64,000 nucleotides of DNA from Leptolyngbya sp. NIES-2104 (GTDB lineage: Bacteria; Cyanobacteriota; Cyanobacteriia; Leptolyngbyales; Leptolyngbyaceae), in assembly GCF_001485215.1 (NCBI RefSeq), contig NZ_BBWW01000001.1, forward strand, positions 1 to 64,000, in the 5' to 3' direction. The position numbers were made by a program, and so were the translations under genes. A model generated the notes under the pieces. The model did no database searches and had not been told where the DNA came from. It worked only from the letters and a program-made list of their open reading frames with translations. Positions 16,697 through 26,671 of the stretch are shown piece after piece. Position 1 is the stretch's first letter, and every line of letters begins with the position of its first letter.

Positions 16697-17656
16697 ATGG
16701 ACTTGGTTGCACTTCAAGGGATTTTAGATAATCTGTCTTTTGCCGTTTTATTCGCGACGATGCTGATTTATTGGCTCGGTGCAGCCTTTCCGCAGATTCC
16801 GTACGCCTCGACGCTGGGAACGGCAGGAATGGCGATCGCGAATCTCTCCACTGCGACGCTGCTTGCTGCTCGCTGGATTGAAGCTGGATATTTCCCGCTG
16901 AGTAATCTCTATGAGTCGCTCTTTTTCCTGGTTTGGGGGATCACGACGATGCACCTGATCGCCGAAAATATGAGCAAGAGCAAACTGGTGGGAGTGGTGA
17001 CGGCTCCGGTGGCAATGTCGATTACGGCGTTTGCGGCACTCACTTTGCCAGATACGATGCAGGCTTCCGCGCCTCTGGTTCCGGCGTTGAAATCAAACTG
17101 GCTGATGATGCACGTTAGCGTCATGATGTTGAGTTATGCGACATTGATGGTGGGATCGTTGTTGGCGATCGCGTTTCTCGTCGTGACTCGCGGACAAAAT
17201 ATCGAACTGAAAGGAAGCTCAGTCGGGACAGGTAGCTACCGCGAAAAATCTTACCAATTGCACCGTTCGGAAGAAGTCAGCGTGAATGCGGGTGGGACTG
17301 CCGTTTTGGAACAGACCACACTTTCCCCGCAGCGTTTGACCCTCGCGGATACGTTGGACAATATTAGCTATCGAGTAATTGGGCTGGGATTTCCGTTATT
17401 GACGATCGGGATTATTGCGGGCGGCGTTTGGGCAAACGAAGCTTGGGGATCGTACTGGAGTTGGGACCCGAAAGAAACTTGGGCGTTTATTACCTGGCTT
17501 GTGTTTGCGGCTTACCTGCATTCTCGAATTACAAAGGGTTGGCAGGGACGACGACCTGCACTTCTTGCTGCTGCTGGTTTTGTCGTCGTTTGGATTTGTT
17601 ATCTGGGAGTCAATCTTCTGGGTAAAGGACTCCACAGTTACGGATGGTTCTTATAA
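16697..17656 (+). CDS. ccsA: cytochrome c biogenesis protein CcsA (ResC/CcsB type)
   Basis: 319 residues, about eight transmembrane segments, with the haem-handling tryptophan-rich WWD motif [15 protein letters not shown] in the C-terminal half and conserved membrane histidines (MMHVSVMML and LHSYGW). With Ccs1/CcsB it forms the System II synthase that carries haem across the thylakoid membrane and ligates it to apocytochromes such as cytochrome f. An AGGA site precedes the ATG. A hydrophilic loop of about 50 residues (178-225) separates the helix bundles. It heads an operon with the KGK gene and tilS. Confidence 0.92.
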   Translation: MDLVALQGILDNLSFAVLFATMLIYWLGAAFPQIPYASTLGTAGMAIANLSTATLLAARWIEAGYFPLSNLYESLFFLVWGITTMHLIAENMSKSKLVGVVTAPVAMSITAFAALTLPDTMQASAPLVPALKSNWLMMHVSVMMLSYATLMVGSLLAIAFLVVTRGQNIELKGSSVGTGSYREKSYQLHRSEEVSVNAGGTAVLEQTTLSPQRLTLADTLDNISYRVIGLGFPLLTIGIIAGGVWANEAWGSYWSWDPKETWAFITWLVFAAYLHSRITKGWQGRRPALLAAAGFVVVWICYLGVNLLGKGLHSYGWFL

Positions 17657-17689
17657 TGCACAGAGGAACGCGATCGACGAGGATGGAGC

Positions 17690-18082
17690 ATGGATAACGG
17701 ATTTAGCCCAATGAATGAAGATGAAGTCTTGTTCGTCGATCGAGGTCGCGTGTTGATGAACAATCCGACATTCAAAGTGAGCGAATTTTTAGATCAACTC
17801 GCACAGGTGATCAGTGAGCAATCTGATGAATGGTCAGAAGATAGCGAAGCCTGGTTTGATGAAGGCTTAGAATGTGAGGCGCTGCGATTTAATTCGGGCA
17901 CAGGATGGCAACGCGGCAGAGTGCGGATTCGATTAGAGTTTGCGCCCGCAAAACCGCAGGAACGATTACCCGAACGATCGTCAGCGAGACAACCGGAACC
18001 GCTGACTCGATTGGAGCCTTTGAACGATCGACCCCGACCCCGCAATATTGATGACATTTACGCGGACGAGGACGAATATTAA
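17690..18082 (+). CDS. KGK-domain protein
   Basis: 130 residues. Residues 10-95 match the cyanobacterial KGK family (EDEVLFVDRG, FKVSEFLDQLAQVI, GLECEALRFNSGTGWQRGRV, RIRLEF). The diagnostic Lys-Gly-Lys-type positions appear as QRGRVRIR. The tail is charged and proline-rich. No function is established. It lies 33 bases after ccsA and 29 bases before tilS, so it is probably co-transcribed with both. Confidence 0.7.
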   Translation: MDNGFSPMNEDEVLFVDRGRVLMNNPTFKVSEFLDQLAQVISEQSDEWSEDSEAWFDEGLECEALRFNSGTGWQRGRVRIRLEFAPAKPQERLPERSSARQPEPLTRLEPLNDRPRPRNIDDIYADEDEY

Positions 18083-18111
18083 TTTTCTCGGTACAGTCGC
18101 GTCTCTACGAT

Positions 18112-19071
18112 ATGTCCCATTCCTGGACACCGCTACACGCACGAATTCACCGAACCATTCGCCATCGACATCTGTTGCAGGAAAATCAATCGATTTTGAT
18201 CGCGGTTTCTGGGGGACAGGATTCTCTTTGTTTGGCGCAATTGATGATCGATTTACGATCGCGCTGGAATTGGCAGCTTGCGATCGCGCATTGTGATCAC
18301 CGCTGGCGATCGGACTCTGAGGAAAATGCTCAACACGTTGCCACGTTAGCCGAAAAATGGGACTTGCCCTTCTATCTGAAAATTGCGGATTCGATTCCTT
18401 CAAACGAAGCGGCAGCAAGAGAATGGCGATATGCTCAACTGCAATCGATTGAAGGATTTAGCGCGATCGTAACCGGGCATACTGCCAGCGATCGGGCTGA
18501 AACGCTTTTATTCAACTTAATTCGAGGCAGTGGAGCCGACGGATTACGATCGCTCAATTGGACACGATCGCTCAGTCCAACTCAGACGCTAATCCGTCCG
18601 TTATTAGAATTAATTCGATCGCAAACAGGTGAATTTTGTCGCGATCGCAATCTCGAAATCTGGGAAGACAGCACAAATTCAGAGTTGAAATATTCTAGAA
18701 ATCGCATTCGACAAGAACTAATTCCCGATTTGAGAACGTACAACCTTCAAGTTGAACACCATTTAGCGCAAACGATCGAGCTTCTTTCTGCTGATGTGGA
18801 CTATCTAGAAAGTGTCGCCTCCGAGTTGTACGAAAAAGCGAACTCTCCAGATGGGTTAGACCGGCGAACTTTACAACAAACAGCGATCGCGCTTCAACGT
18901 CGAGTAATTCGACAGTTTTTGGCACGATCGCTTAATTTCAGTCCAAATTTCGAGCAGGTTGAAAAATGTGTTGCGCTGATTACGGCTCCGAACCGATCGC
19001 GGACTGATCCCGTGAAAGGAACCACGATCGCAGAAGTCACTGGAGACTTTATTCAACTCAGAAGTCTCTGA
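18112..19071 (+). CDS. tilS: tRNA(Ile)-lysidine synthetase
   Basis: 319 residues, the short cyanobacterial form. The PP-loop SGGQDS is at 33-38 in LIAVSGGQDSLCLAQL, followed by AHCDHRWR, GHTASDRAETLLFNLIRGSG and the NRIRQELIP segment typical of TilS. The enzyme uses ATP and lysine to convert C34 of the CAU anticodon to lysidine, changing decoding from Met to Ile; it is normally essential. Its stop codon abuts the stop codon of the convergent aldo/keto reductase with no spacer. Confidence 0.93.
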   Translation: MSHSWTPLHARIHRTIRHRHLLQENQSILIAVSGGQDSLCLAQLMIDLRSRWNWQLAIAHCDHRWRSDSEENAQHVATLAEKWDLPFYLKIADSIPSNEAAAREWRYAQLQSIEGFSAIVTGHTASDRAETLLFNLIRGSGADGLRSLNWTRSLSPTQTLIRPLLELIRSQTGEFCRDRNLEIWEDSTNSELKYSRNRIRQELIPDLRTYNLQVEHHLAQTIELLSADVDYLESVASELYEKANSPDGLDRRTLQQTAIALQRRVIRQFLARSLNFSPNFEQVEKCVALITAPNRSRTDPVKGTTIAEVTGDFIQLRSL

Positions 19072-20025
19072 CTACTTGTACGATCGCGTTAACACATCAA
19101 GCTGGGTCACTTCATCGGGATTAAGCGACCAGCCCATCGCACCTGCATTTTGTTTTGCCTGACTTGCATTTTTCGCGCCCGGAATCGGAATTACATTTCC
19201 TTGAGCGATCAACCAATTTAAGGCAACCTGAGCCGGAGTTTTATCGTACTTCGCGCCGATTTGAGTTAGGCGATCGATCACAGGCATTAATTTCTCTAAT
19301 CCCTGCCGACTAAATTTTGGATCAAGCTTTCGCGCTCCAGTCACAGAATCCGCATTCTCAGGCTTATATTTGCCTGTGAGCAATCCTTGAGCGAGTGGAC
19401 TATAAGCCAGAATCGTTACGCCTAAATCTTTCGCTGTCTGTAAGATTCCATTTGCTTCAATCTCACGATTAATCAACGCATAACGCACCTGATTCACTGC
19501 CAGCGGAACGCCCTTCGCCGCTAGATAGCCTTGAGCTTCTCGCATTTGATCCGCAGAATAATTGCTCACACCGATCGCGCCGATTCGTCCTTGTTTGACT
19601 TCTTCGGCAAGCGCTTCCATCAGCGTTTTCTTGCCCATGAAAAAGTCAAACGGCATATGAACTTGATACAGCGCTACCGATTTGACCCCTAAGCGATCGA
19701 GGCTATGAGTCACCGCATCGTGAACCGACTGAGCACTAAATCGCCACGGTAACGGCATATATTTTGTCGCAATCTGAACGGGCTGATCGGTCTGCTTCAT
19801 GAACTGCCCTAAGAACTGCTCAGACTTACCCAAACCGTAAATTTCAGCCGTATCAAAGAAAGTCACACCCGACGCGATCGCATCTTCAAAGGCTTGTTTT
19901 AGATCCGCCTCGGTGTACTCTTTTCCGTAACTCCAGAAAAACGAGTCACCCCAAGCCCAAGTTCCAATACACAAAGGCGGCACCGTCAAATCGGTTCTAC
20001 CGAGCGTCATCAATTCAGTCACCAC
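19072..20025 (-). CDS. aldo/keto reductase
   Basis: 317 residues with the family tetrad: Asp and Tyr in FFDTAEIYGLG, Lys in QIATKYMPLPW and His in LYQVHMPF. It also has the GVSNYSADQM signature and a C-terminal NADPH-binding IPIPGAKNASQAKQN. It reduces aldehydes or ketones with NADPH; the substrate is unknown. It is convergent with tilS and divergent from glyS. Confidence 0.9.
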   Translation of the reverse strand: MVTELMTLGRTDLTVPPLCIGTWAWGDSFFWSYGKEYTEADLKQAFEDAIASGVTFFDTAEIYGLGKSEQFLGQFMKQTDQPVQIATKYMPLPWRFSAQSVHDAVTHSLDRLGVKSVALYQVHMPFDFFMGKKTLMEALAEEVKQGRIGAIGVSNYSADQMREAQGYLAAKGVPLAVNQVRYALINREIEANGILQTAKDLGVTILAYSPLAQGLLTGKYKPENADSVTGARKLDPKFSRQGLEKLMPVIDRLTQIGAKYDKTPAQVALNWLIAQGNVIPIPGAKNASQAKQNAGAMGWSLNPDEVTQLDVLTRSYK

Positions 20026-20132
20026 GAGAATTCACCTTGCAACATTTCTTTAAGTTTAGCGATCGCACCCCGCTCTGACATCCCTATCGCAAGGTAGACT
20101 AATGAAATTGACTATTTATACTCGCGCTCGTT

Positions 20133-22274
20133 ATGCCGTCTTTTCTACTCGAAGTTGGAACTGAAGAACTCCCTGCAAGCTTTGTCGATGAGGCATTGTC
20201 ACAATGGCGATCGCGCATTCCCAAGCAACTTGCAGAGCTAAATTTAGCCTCCGATGCGATCGAGTTTTACGGCACTCCGAGACGTTTAGCGATCGTCGTC
20301 AAAAATTTACCCGCACAACAACCCGACCAAGAAGAAGAAGTTAAAGGTCCTCCTGCTCAAGCTGCTTTTAAAGAGGGCAAACCGACCAAAGCAGCAGAGG
20401 GATTCGCTCAGAAACAAGGCGTATCGATCGACGATTTTGAGATTCGTCCCACTGAGAAAGGCGAATTCATTTTTGTCAAGAAAACGATCAAAGGTCGAGC
20501 CATTTCGGAAATTCTCACCGAATTGATTCCGCAATGGATCACACAATTGGAAGGGAAACGCTTTATGCGTTGGGGTGACGGCGATTTGAGGTTTTCTCGC
20601 CCGATTCGCTGGCTCGTTACGCTGCTCGATGAAACCGTTTTACCGATCGAGATTACGAGCAATTCGATTCACTACAAAAGCGATCGTATTTCCTGGGGTC
20701 ATCGCGTTTTACATCCCGATTCGATTTCGATTCCGAATCCAGAATCGTATGTTTCAGCGTTAAAGGCTGCATTTGTCGAACCGAACCCAGACGATCGACA
20801 AACCTTGATCAAACAGCAAGCAGAAGAAGCTGCAAAACGGATTAATGGTGTCGCAATCATTGATCCAGATCTACTGCGCGAAGTAACTAACTTAGTAGAG
20901 TATCCTTCGGCTGTCGTTGGTAAGTTCGATGCAGAATTTTTAGAGCTTCCGGCTGAAGTGATTACGACTGAGATGGAAAGTCATCAGCGGTATTTTCCAG
21001 TTCGGAAAACAGATAGTTCTGATCTGCTTCCCAATTTCATCACTGCATCGAACGGCGATCCGAAGAAAGCAGACATCATTGCAGCGGGAAATGAACGAGT
21101 GATCCGGGCGCGATTGTCCGATGGAAAATTTTTCTTTGATGCCGATCGCAAAATTCCCCTCGAAGCTTATCTTCCGAAATTAGAAACAGTGACTTTTCAA
21201 GCTGATCTTGGATCAGTGAGATCAAAGGTCGATCGAATTATTGCGATCGCGGCTCAACTTTGCACACAGTTAGATGTAAAAGATCGCGCTTCTGTTGAAC
21301 AAGTTGCATTGTTATGTAAAGCCGATCTTGTGACTCAAATGGTGGGCGAGTTTCCAGAGCTTCAAGGCGTGATGGGGCAGAAATACGCGATCGCTTGTGG
21401 TGAATCGGAAACGGTTGCAACTGCTATCTATGAACATTACTTGCCGCGTGGTGCAGGTGATGATTTACCGAAAACATTAGCAGGGCAAATTGTTGGAATT
21501 AGCGATCGCTTAGATACCTTAGTCTGCATTTTCGGTCTTGGATTGATTCCCTCTGGTTCCTCTGATCCTTTTGCATTAAGACGGGCAGCAACCGCGATCG
21601 TGAATATCACTTGGGCAGCAAACTTAAAACTAGACCTCAATCAACTTCTAGAGCAAACGGTTTCGAGTTTTAGTACGAACTATGCTCAAGTTCAAAAGCT
21701 GGCAGCACCGGAACTACTCCAACAGCTAAAAAGCTTTTTCTTACAGCGGATTGAAACCCTGCTAAAAGATGAGCGATCGACTGATTACGATTTAGTAAAT
21801 GCTGTCTTAGGTGAAAATGACCCGGACTATACAGCGCGGGCATTACAGAACTTGTTAGATGTGCGCGATCGAGCCGAATTTCTTCAATCCATTCGCAATG
21901 ATCAACGTCTTGCCGCTATCTATGAAACTGTGAATCGTGCCTCTCGTTTAGCCGTTCAAGGAACCTTAGATAAACAGCAGCTTGATCCAGTTCCAGTCAT
22001 TCGCCCCGAATTATTCGAGAAGAACTCAGAAAAAGCATTCTTCGCTGCACTTGGGCAGTTGAATCAAACGATGCAAGGTCAAGCAGACTATACCAAACTC
22101 GTCGAAGCTCTAAGCCAAATTGCACCAACCGTTAGCGCCTTTTTTGATGGTGAGGACAGTGTGTTGGTGATGGATTCTAACCCTGAGATCAAGCAAAACC
22201 GATTGAATCTCTTGGGCGTGTTGCGAAATCATGCCAGAGTACTAGCGGATTTCGGTGCGATCGTGAAAAGTTAA
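20133..22274 (+). CDS. glyS: glycine--tRNA ligase beta subunit
   Basis: 713 residues, full length for the bacterial beta subunit ([17 protein letters not shown] at the N-terminus; [25 protein letters not shown] and HQRYFPV blocks; anticodon-binding domain at the C-terminus around ALGQLNQTM). It works with a separate alpha subunit (glyQ), not in this window, to charge tRNA-Gly. No clear ribosome-binding site is seen before the ATG, but homology starts at residue 2. Confidence 0.95.
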   Translation: MPSFLLEVGTEELPASFVDEALSQWRSRIPKQLAELNLASDAIEFYGTPRRLAIVVKNLPAQQPDQEEEVKGPPAQAAFKEGKPTKAAEGFAQKQGVSIDDFEIRPTEKGEFIFVKKTIKGRAISEILTELIPQWITQLEGKRFMRWGDGDLRFSRPIRWLVTLLDETVLPIEITSNSIHYKSDRISWGHRVLHPDSISIPNPESYVSALKAAFVEPNPDDRQTLIKQQAEEAAKRINGVAIIDPDLLREVTNLVEYPSAVVGKFDAEFLELPAEVITTEMESHQRYFPVRKTDSSDLLPNFITASNGDPKKADIIAAGNERVIRARLSDGKFFFDADRKIPLEAYLPKLETVTFQADLGSVRSKVDRIIAIAAQLCTQLDVKDRASVEQVALLCKADLVTQMVGEFPELQGVMGQKYAIACGESETVATAIYEHYLPRGAGDDLPKTLAGQIVGISDRLDTLVCIFGLGLIPSGSSDPFALRRAATAIVNITWAANLKLDLNQLLEQTVSSFSTNYAQVQKLAAPELLQQLKSFFLQRIETLLKDERSTDYDLVNAVLGENDPDYTARALQNLLDVRDRAEFLQSIRNDQRLAAIYETVNRASRLAVQGTLDKQQLDPVPVIRPELFEKNSEKAFFAALGQLNQTMQGQADYTKLVEALSQIAPTVSAFFDGEDSVLVMDSNPEIKQNRLNLLGVLRNHARVLADFGAIVKS

Positions 22275-22330
22275 TTTCATTGACGAGTTAGATCCTTTAA
22301 TTTAGAAGTAGAGTTTTGCGATACAGAATA

Positions 22331-22576
22331 ATGAGTGTTGTCATTCCCGATGATATTCTTCAAGCATCTAAGATGACTGAGGAAGAATTGAAGCTAGAGA
22401 TTGCTTTGATGTTGTACAAGCAAGGAAAAATTAGTAGCGGAAAAGTTCGGACTTGGACTGGCTTGACAGTTCTGGAATTCCAGCATGAACTGGCACAACG
22501 AGAACTTTGCATCAATTACGATGTAGAGGAGTTTCAATCAGATGTAAAAACTCTACGATCGCTGAATTTGCTGTGA
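22331..22576 (+). CDS. UPF0175 family protein (probable orphaned antitoxin)
   Basis: 81 residues from MSVVIPDDILQASKMTEEEL; a TTG five codons upstream is an alternative start. The EEELKLEIALMLYKQGKISSGK and GLTVLEFQHELAQREL segments are typical of UPF0175, a helix-turn-helix-like family usually paired with a DUF3368 PIN toxin. Its stop overlaps a GTG that opens the remnant of just such a toxin. The antitoxin is intact, so it is left without a full partner here. Confidence 0.75.
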   Translation: MSVVIPDDILQASKMTEEELKLEIALMLYKQGKISSGKVRTWTGLTVLEFQHELAQRELCINYDVEEFQSDVKTLRSLNLL

Positions 22577-22665
22577 TCGTTGTGAGTGATACTTCGCCAA
22601 TCACGAATCTTGCTGCAATTGATCAAAAGTTGTACGAAATTGTTCTACAAACTGCGAGCGAGTAA
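22573..22665 (+). pseudogene. internally deleted DUF3368 PIN toxin remnant
   Basis: A 30-codon frame starting with GTG (reads VIVVSDTSPITNLAAIDQ) that overlaps the UPF0175 stop as GTGA. The first 18 residues are the conserved start of DUF3368 proteins, including the first PIN aspartate. The rest (KLYEIVLQTASE) resembles the family's C-terminal end, so the middle of about 100 or more residues appears to have been removed in frame. Without the other acidic residues it cannot be an active nuclease. It sits six bases from the carbonic anhydrase stop. Confidence 0.7.
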
Positions 22666-22671
22666 TTGCTT

Positions 22672-23346
22672 CTAACTCACCATACTTGTAATCAATGGAT
22701 CGGGAACAGGAAACGATCGCTTTTCCATCAGCGTAAAGCAGTGTTTCTCAGCATTGAACGCAAACACCGTTCCTGTCTCGATTTCATACATCCAAGCATG
22801 AAGGCTCAGTTGTTTGCTATGAAGCTTCGATCGAATTGCAGGATATGTTTCTAAATTCTCGATTTGGGTGAGGACATTTTGTTCGATCGCAATCTTCAGC
22901 ATTCGCTCTGGATCAAGTCCTGCGTAGTTATCTTGCACGACGCGGCGAGTTGCTTCCCCGTGACGTTTCAGCCAGTCGTACACAGCAGGCATCTGGTCTG
23001 CCAATGTTCCAATTTGCAGCAATCCTCTCATGGCTCCACAGTGGGAATGTCCGCAAACAATGATGTCTTTGATGCCTAATGCCTGTACTGCATATTCAAT
23101 TCCGGCTGATTCTGCGCTGCTTGCGGCTCCGTAAGATGGAATGATGTTACCCACGTTCCGCATCACGAAGAGTTCACCGGGTTGGGCTTGGGTAATCAGA
23201 CAGGGATCGATGCGCGAATCAGAGCAGGTGATAAACAAAACGTCGGGAGATTGTCCACCAGAGAGCCGTTCAAATAACTCGCGATGATTGTTAAAATAAT
23301 TGCTGTGAAAAGAGTTTACGCCTTGAACGAGTCCGGTTAACGACAT
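22672..23346 (-). CDS. beta-class carbonic anhydrase
   Basis: 224 residues. Zinc ligands are C41, H100 and C103 (TCSDSRIDP and CGHSHCGAMRG), with the D43-R45 dyad of the active site. It interconverts CO2 and bicarbonate. The length fits a plain beta enzyme rather than the longer carboxysomal CcaA/IcfA with its C-terminal extension, so carboxysome targeting is uncertain. It is transcribed alone and converges on the glyS/UPF0175 side. Confidence 0.9.
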   Translation of the reverse strand: MSLTGLVQGVNSFHSNYFNNHRELFERLSGGQSPDVLFITCSDSRIDPCLITQAQPGELFVMRNVGNIIPSYGAASSAESAGIEYAVQALGIKDIIVCGHSHCGAMRGLLQIGTLADQMPAVYDWLKRHGEATRRVVQDNYAGLDPERMLKIAIEQNVLTQIENLETYPAIRSKLHSKQLSLHAWMYEIETGTVFAFNAEKHCFTLMEKRSFPVPDPLITSMVS

Positions 23347-23485
23347 GGTTCTGTTCCTGGATGGGGTGAACGATAGAGGCGAGTCAGGCTTGACAATCGA
23401 CTTTATTCTTCCGTTTCTACAAGGCTAATGTAACACTTTCCGAATTTTTGTAAAGAAAATCCTATCTGCCAAATCTCGGATCTTT

Positions 23486-24823
23486 TTAATTCAACGGCAG
23501 TAGAATCTCGAAGACTGTCGTTCGCGAACTGGGTTCAATGTTGGAATAGAAACGGAATTTGCCGCTGTGTCTTCCGGTCACGATTCGATAACTCATGGCA
23601 AGACTCGTTTCTCGTACGAGATCGGTAGAAAAGGCTTGCATTAATTGATTTTCCGCGTCGATCGACATTTCCGTATTATTGTCCGCAATCTGAATGGACA
23701 CCCAGCGCTTCCCGGTTCCATCGATCGAGCAAACTTCAGTTGCGATCGTAATTCGAGGCGGTTCAGCATCTTGCATTTCTCGTCGAGCCGCTTGATTGAG
23801 TAGAGAATCAATCGATCGATTCAAAATGTTCATAAAAACCTGGCTCAATTGGCTGATGAAACAAGGCACAGGCGGCAAATGACCGTAATTCTTCACCACT
23901 TGAATCTCGCTCGAAAGGCGGCTTTTTAATAGAAGTAAGACCGAATCCAAGCATTCATGGAGGTTTGCTGGACGCGCATACACTTCATCGATATGGCAAA
24001 AATTCTGTAGACTGTTCGCCAATTTGGAAAGGCGTTCTGCTCCGGTTCTAATACTGTCAAGGGTTTTAGGCAAATCTTCGCGGATGTAATCGAACTCGAT
24101 CGCGTCTTTCAAATCCGTAATTTTTTGCGGCTCTTGAACAATGCACTTTTCATACACGTTGATAATCTCAAGCAAACTCTTGCTGTATTCTGCAATGTGA
24201 CTCAAGTTGCCCCAGATAAAGCTAACTGGATCGAGAATTTCATGAGAAACCCCATCGACTAAACGCCCCAAGCTTGCCATCTTCTCGCTTTGAACCATTT
24301 GAAGCTGGAACCGTTCGACTCTCACTTGTGTCTCAATTCCGCGGAGCTGCCAGTAAGCAATGTTCAACTCGTGCGGGTCGAGAATTCGGTATTGATCGGA
24401 ATCGATTCGGACGACGATCGGATCACTCAATCGCTCGAATGGACGACGTAGCGCCTGTTGTGCGGCACTGAGGATCGGAGTATCACCGCCGAGAATCAAG
24501 GGAGAAGTACGATCGTAGCTGTACAAAATTCGCAGCGGCTTATCGAGAAATAGGTCAATTCCATACGGGCGCAGCAAATATTCCAGCAGACGATGACGCG
24601 GTAACATGCCTAAAAATCGCCCGTGTTCCTTCAAAATCACCCCCGGAAGTAGCGAATGCTGCTCAAAGATTTGGGCGACTTCCGTTCCCAAAACGTCCAA
24701 CTCTGCCGCAAAATCAAACAGGGGCAAATCTTTAAGCGTCGATTCAAGCTGAATCGATTGGGCGTTTCCGCTACTTAATACGGGAATGCTCAGTGGCGAT
24801 CGAGACTCAGATTTTGTAAACAC
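23486..24823 (-). CDS. histidine-kinase-like sensor with degenerate ATP-binding site
   Basis: 445 residues. The N-terminal part (about 30-155) looks like a CBS-type or related sensor region (LGTEVAQIFEQHSLLPGVIL, FLGMLPRHRLLEYLLRPYGI). A coiled coil leads into a HisKA-like helix with His in GVSHEILDPVSFIWGNL. The N box is partly kept (NILNRSIDSL). The G1 box is IADNNTEMS instead of DxGxG, and the G2 glycines are replaced (ETSLAMSYRIVTG). It may therefore be a pseudokinase or a scaffold partner of another kinase. No response regulator is adjacent. Confidence 0.7.
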   Translation of the reverse strand: MFTKSESRSPLSIPVLSSGNAQSIQLESTLKDLPLFDFAAELDVLGTEVAQIFEQHSLLPGVILKEHGRFLGMLPRHRLLEYLLRPYGIDLFLDKPLRILYSYDRTSPLILGGDTPILSAAQQALRRPFERLSDPIVVRIDSDQYRILDPHELNIAYWQLRGIETQVRVERFQLQMVQSEKMASLGRLVDGVSHEILDPVSFIWGNLSHIAEYSKSLLEIINVYEKCIVQEPQKITDLKDAIEFDYIREDLPKTLDSIRTGAERLSKLANSLQNFCHIDEVYARPANLHECLDSVLLLLKSRLSSEIQVVKNYGHLPPVPCFISQLSQVFMNILNRSIDSLLNQAARREMQDAEPPRITIATEVCSIDGTGKRWVSIQIADNNTEMSIDAENQLMQAFSTDLVRETSLAMSYRIVTGRHSGKFRFYSNIEPSSRTTVFEILLPLN

Positions 24824-24906
24824 AGGGGCAGTCGTCCAGGTTACTTGCTGAATCTACACTGCCCAAATTTGCGTCTACTTTACCAGAAACCCACCTGTAC
24901 CCTGAT

Positions 24907-26520
24907 ATGCAACTGATTTCCTTCCTGCTCCGCTCGTCTCGCAAAATGGTCGCGATCGCGATTTTTACCGGATTTTTAAGCGGGATTAGCAGCGCAGGAT
25001 TGATCGCCTTGATTAGTCGCGGATTGGGTAATCCAAATGCAGCGATCGGACAAATTGCGGGCGCATTTATCGGGCTTGCGGTGTTATCGCTGGTGACGAG
25101 TGTGATTTCTCAAGTGGTGCTGATTCGTCTAGCTCAGGATGCAGTGTTCAATTTGCGATTGCAGTTGAGCCGACAGATTCTATCATCTGAATTGCGGCAT
25201 CTAGAACAGCTTGGGAATGCCCGAATGATGGCAACCTTAACTGAGGATGTGCAAGCTGTAGCGACTGCTGTTTCTTCGTTTCCATTTCTTTGTATTGATT
25301 TGGCAACGGTTGTCGGTTGCTTTGTTTATATTGGTGCACTGTCCTGGATTGTGTTTGCGATGGTGATGGGTCTGTTTGTGTTTGCATTCTCGACTTGTCA
25401 ATGGATGCTGAATCAAGCTCGTCGCAGAATGGTTTATGCTCGTGAAGATCAAGATGTTTTGTTTCGGCATTTTCGATCGATTACCGATGGCATCAAAGAA
25501 ATAAAGCTCCACTATCCGCGTCGTCAGGTTTTTCTCACTCAGGAATTAGAAACAGCATCCGCATCATTTCGCCGGCATAACATTGATGCGCTGATTCTAT
25601 TTGCTGCGGCGGGAAGTTGGGGAAAGCTGATTTTCTTTTTTGCGATCGGCTTTGTGATGTTCGCGCTGCCTAATCTACTCTCTATCCCGCTCGAAACACT
25701 ATCAGGCTATGTTCTCACGTTCACTTATTTAATGTTACCGCTTGATAAATTAGTGCTAAAGCTCCCGGTTCTAAGTCAGGCGAGTGTTTCATTGCAAAAG
25801 ATCGAAACCTTGGGACTATCGCTGAAAAGTCGCGCAGAAGCTTCCAATGTTCCAAATACGATTGCTCAAAATTGGCAAACCATCAAGCTCAAACATATCA
25901 GTCATAGTTACCATCAATCTGAAGATACACAGTTCACACTCGGTGAAATCAATCTTACTTTGAATGCTGGTGAAATCGTCTTTATCGTGGGTGGAAATGG
26001 AAGTGGTAAGTCTACATTGGCAAAGATACTGACCGGACTGTATGCACCTGAATCAGGAACAATCACACTCGATGGAATCCCGATCACAGATGCAAATCGG
26101 GAATGGTATCGACAGCATTTCTCGACGGTGTTTGCAGACTTTTACTTATTCGATCGCTTGCTTGGATTAGATGCAACCGATCAACAAGCTCAGAACTATC
26201 TCCAACAATTACAGCTTGCTCACAAAGTTCAAATTACAAATGGACAATTTTCCACCACTGAACTATCTCAAGGACAAAGAAAGCGACTTGCATTGCTAAC
26301 CGCTTACCTTGAAGATCGTCCGATCTATCTATTTGATGAATGGGCTTCTGATCAAGATCCAACGTTCCGGGAACTGTTTTACACCGATTTCCTACCGAAG
26401 CTAAAACACCAAGGAAAAACGATTTGGGTGATTAGCCACGATGATCATTACTTTCAGTACAGCGATCGCGTGATTAAACTCGACTATGGTCGAATTGAAT
26501 TCGATCGCCCAACGCGCTAG
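24907..26520 (+). CDS. cyclic peptide export type ABC transporter (fused permease and ATPase)
   Basis: 537 residues in the SyrD/PvdE-like half-transporter layout. Residues 1-285 form about six transmembrane segments. Residues 320-537 form the nucleotide-binding domain with Walker A GGNGSGKSTLAK, signature ELSQGQRKRLALL (QGQ in place of GGQ), Walker B YLFDEWASDQDP and switch His in VISHDD. Members export peptides or peptide siderophores into the periplasm. No peptide synthase or precursor gene is nearby, so its cargo cannot be named. Confidence 0.82.
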   Translation: MQLISFLLRSSRKMVAIAIFTGFLSGISSAGLIALISRGLGNPNAAIGQIAGAFIGLAVLSLVTSVISQVVLIRLAQDAVFNLRLQLSRQILSSELRHLEQLGNARMMATLTEDVQAVATAVSSFPFLCIDLATVVGCFVYIGALSWIVFAMVMGLFVFAFSTCQWMLNQARRRMVYAREDQDVLFRHFRSITDGIKEIKLHYPRRQVFLTQELETASASFRRHNIDALILFAAAGSWGKLIFFFAIGFVMFALPNLLSIPLETLSGYVLTFTYLMLPLDKLVLKLPVLSQASVSLQKIETLGLSLKSRAEASNVPNTIAQNWQTIKLKHISHSYHQSEDTQFTLGEINLTLNAGEIVFIVGGNGSGKSTLAKILTGLYAPESGTITLDGIPITDANREWYRQHFSTVFADFYLFDRLLGLDATDQQAQNYLQQLQLAHKVQITNGQFSTTELSQGQRKRLALLTAYLEDRPIYLFDEWASDQDPTFRELFYTDFLPKLKHQGKTIWVISHDDHYFQYSDRVIKLDYGRIEFDRPTR

Positions 26521-26671
26521 ATCACACCCTTCAAGAAAACTTCATCACAACCGCATCAAATCTTCAGCTTTGGGGAAATCTGGAAGTACGTTGCTCACGC
26601 TCGCTTCTGTGTCGGTTCATTCCATTCGATGAGCCTGGTTATCCGTCCTCTTAGCTGAACTTGATGCCGAT

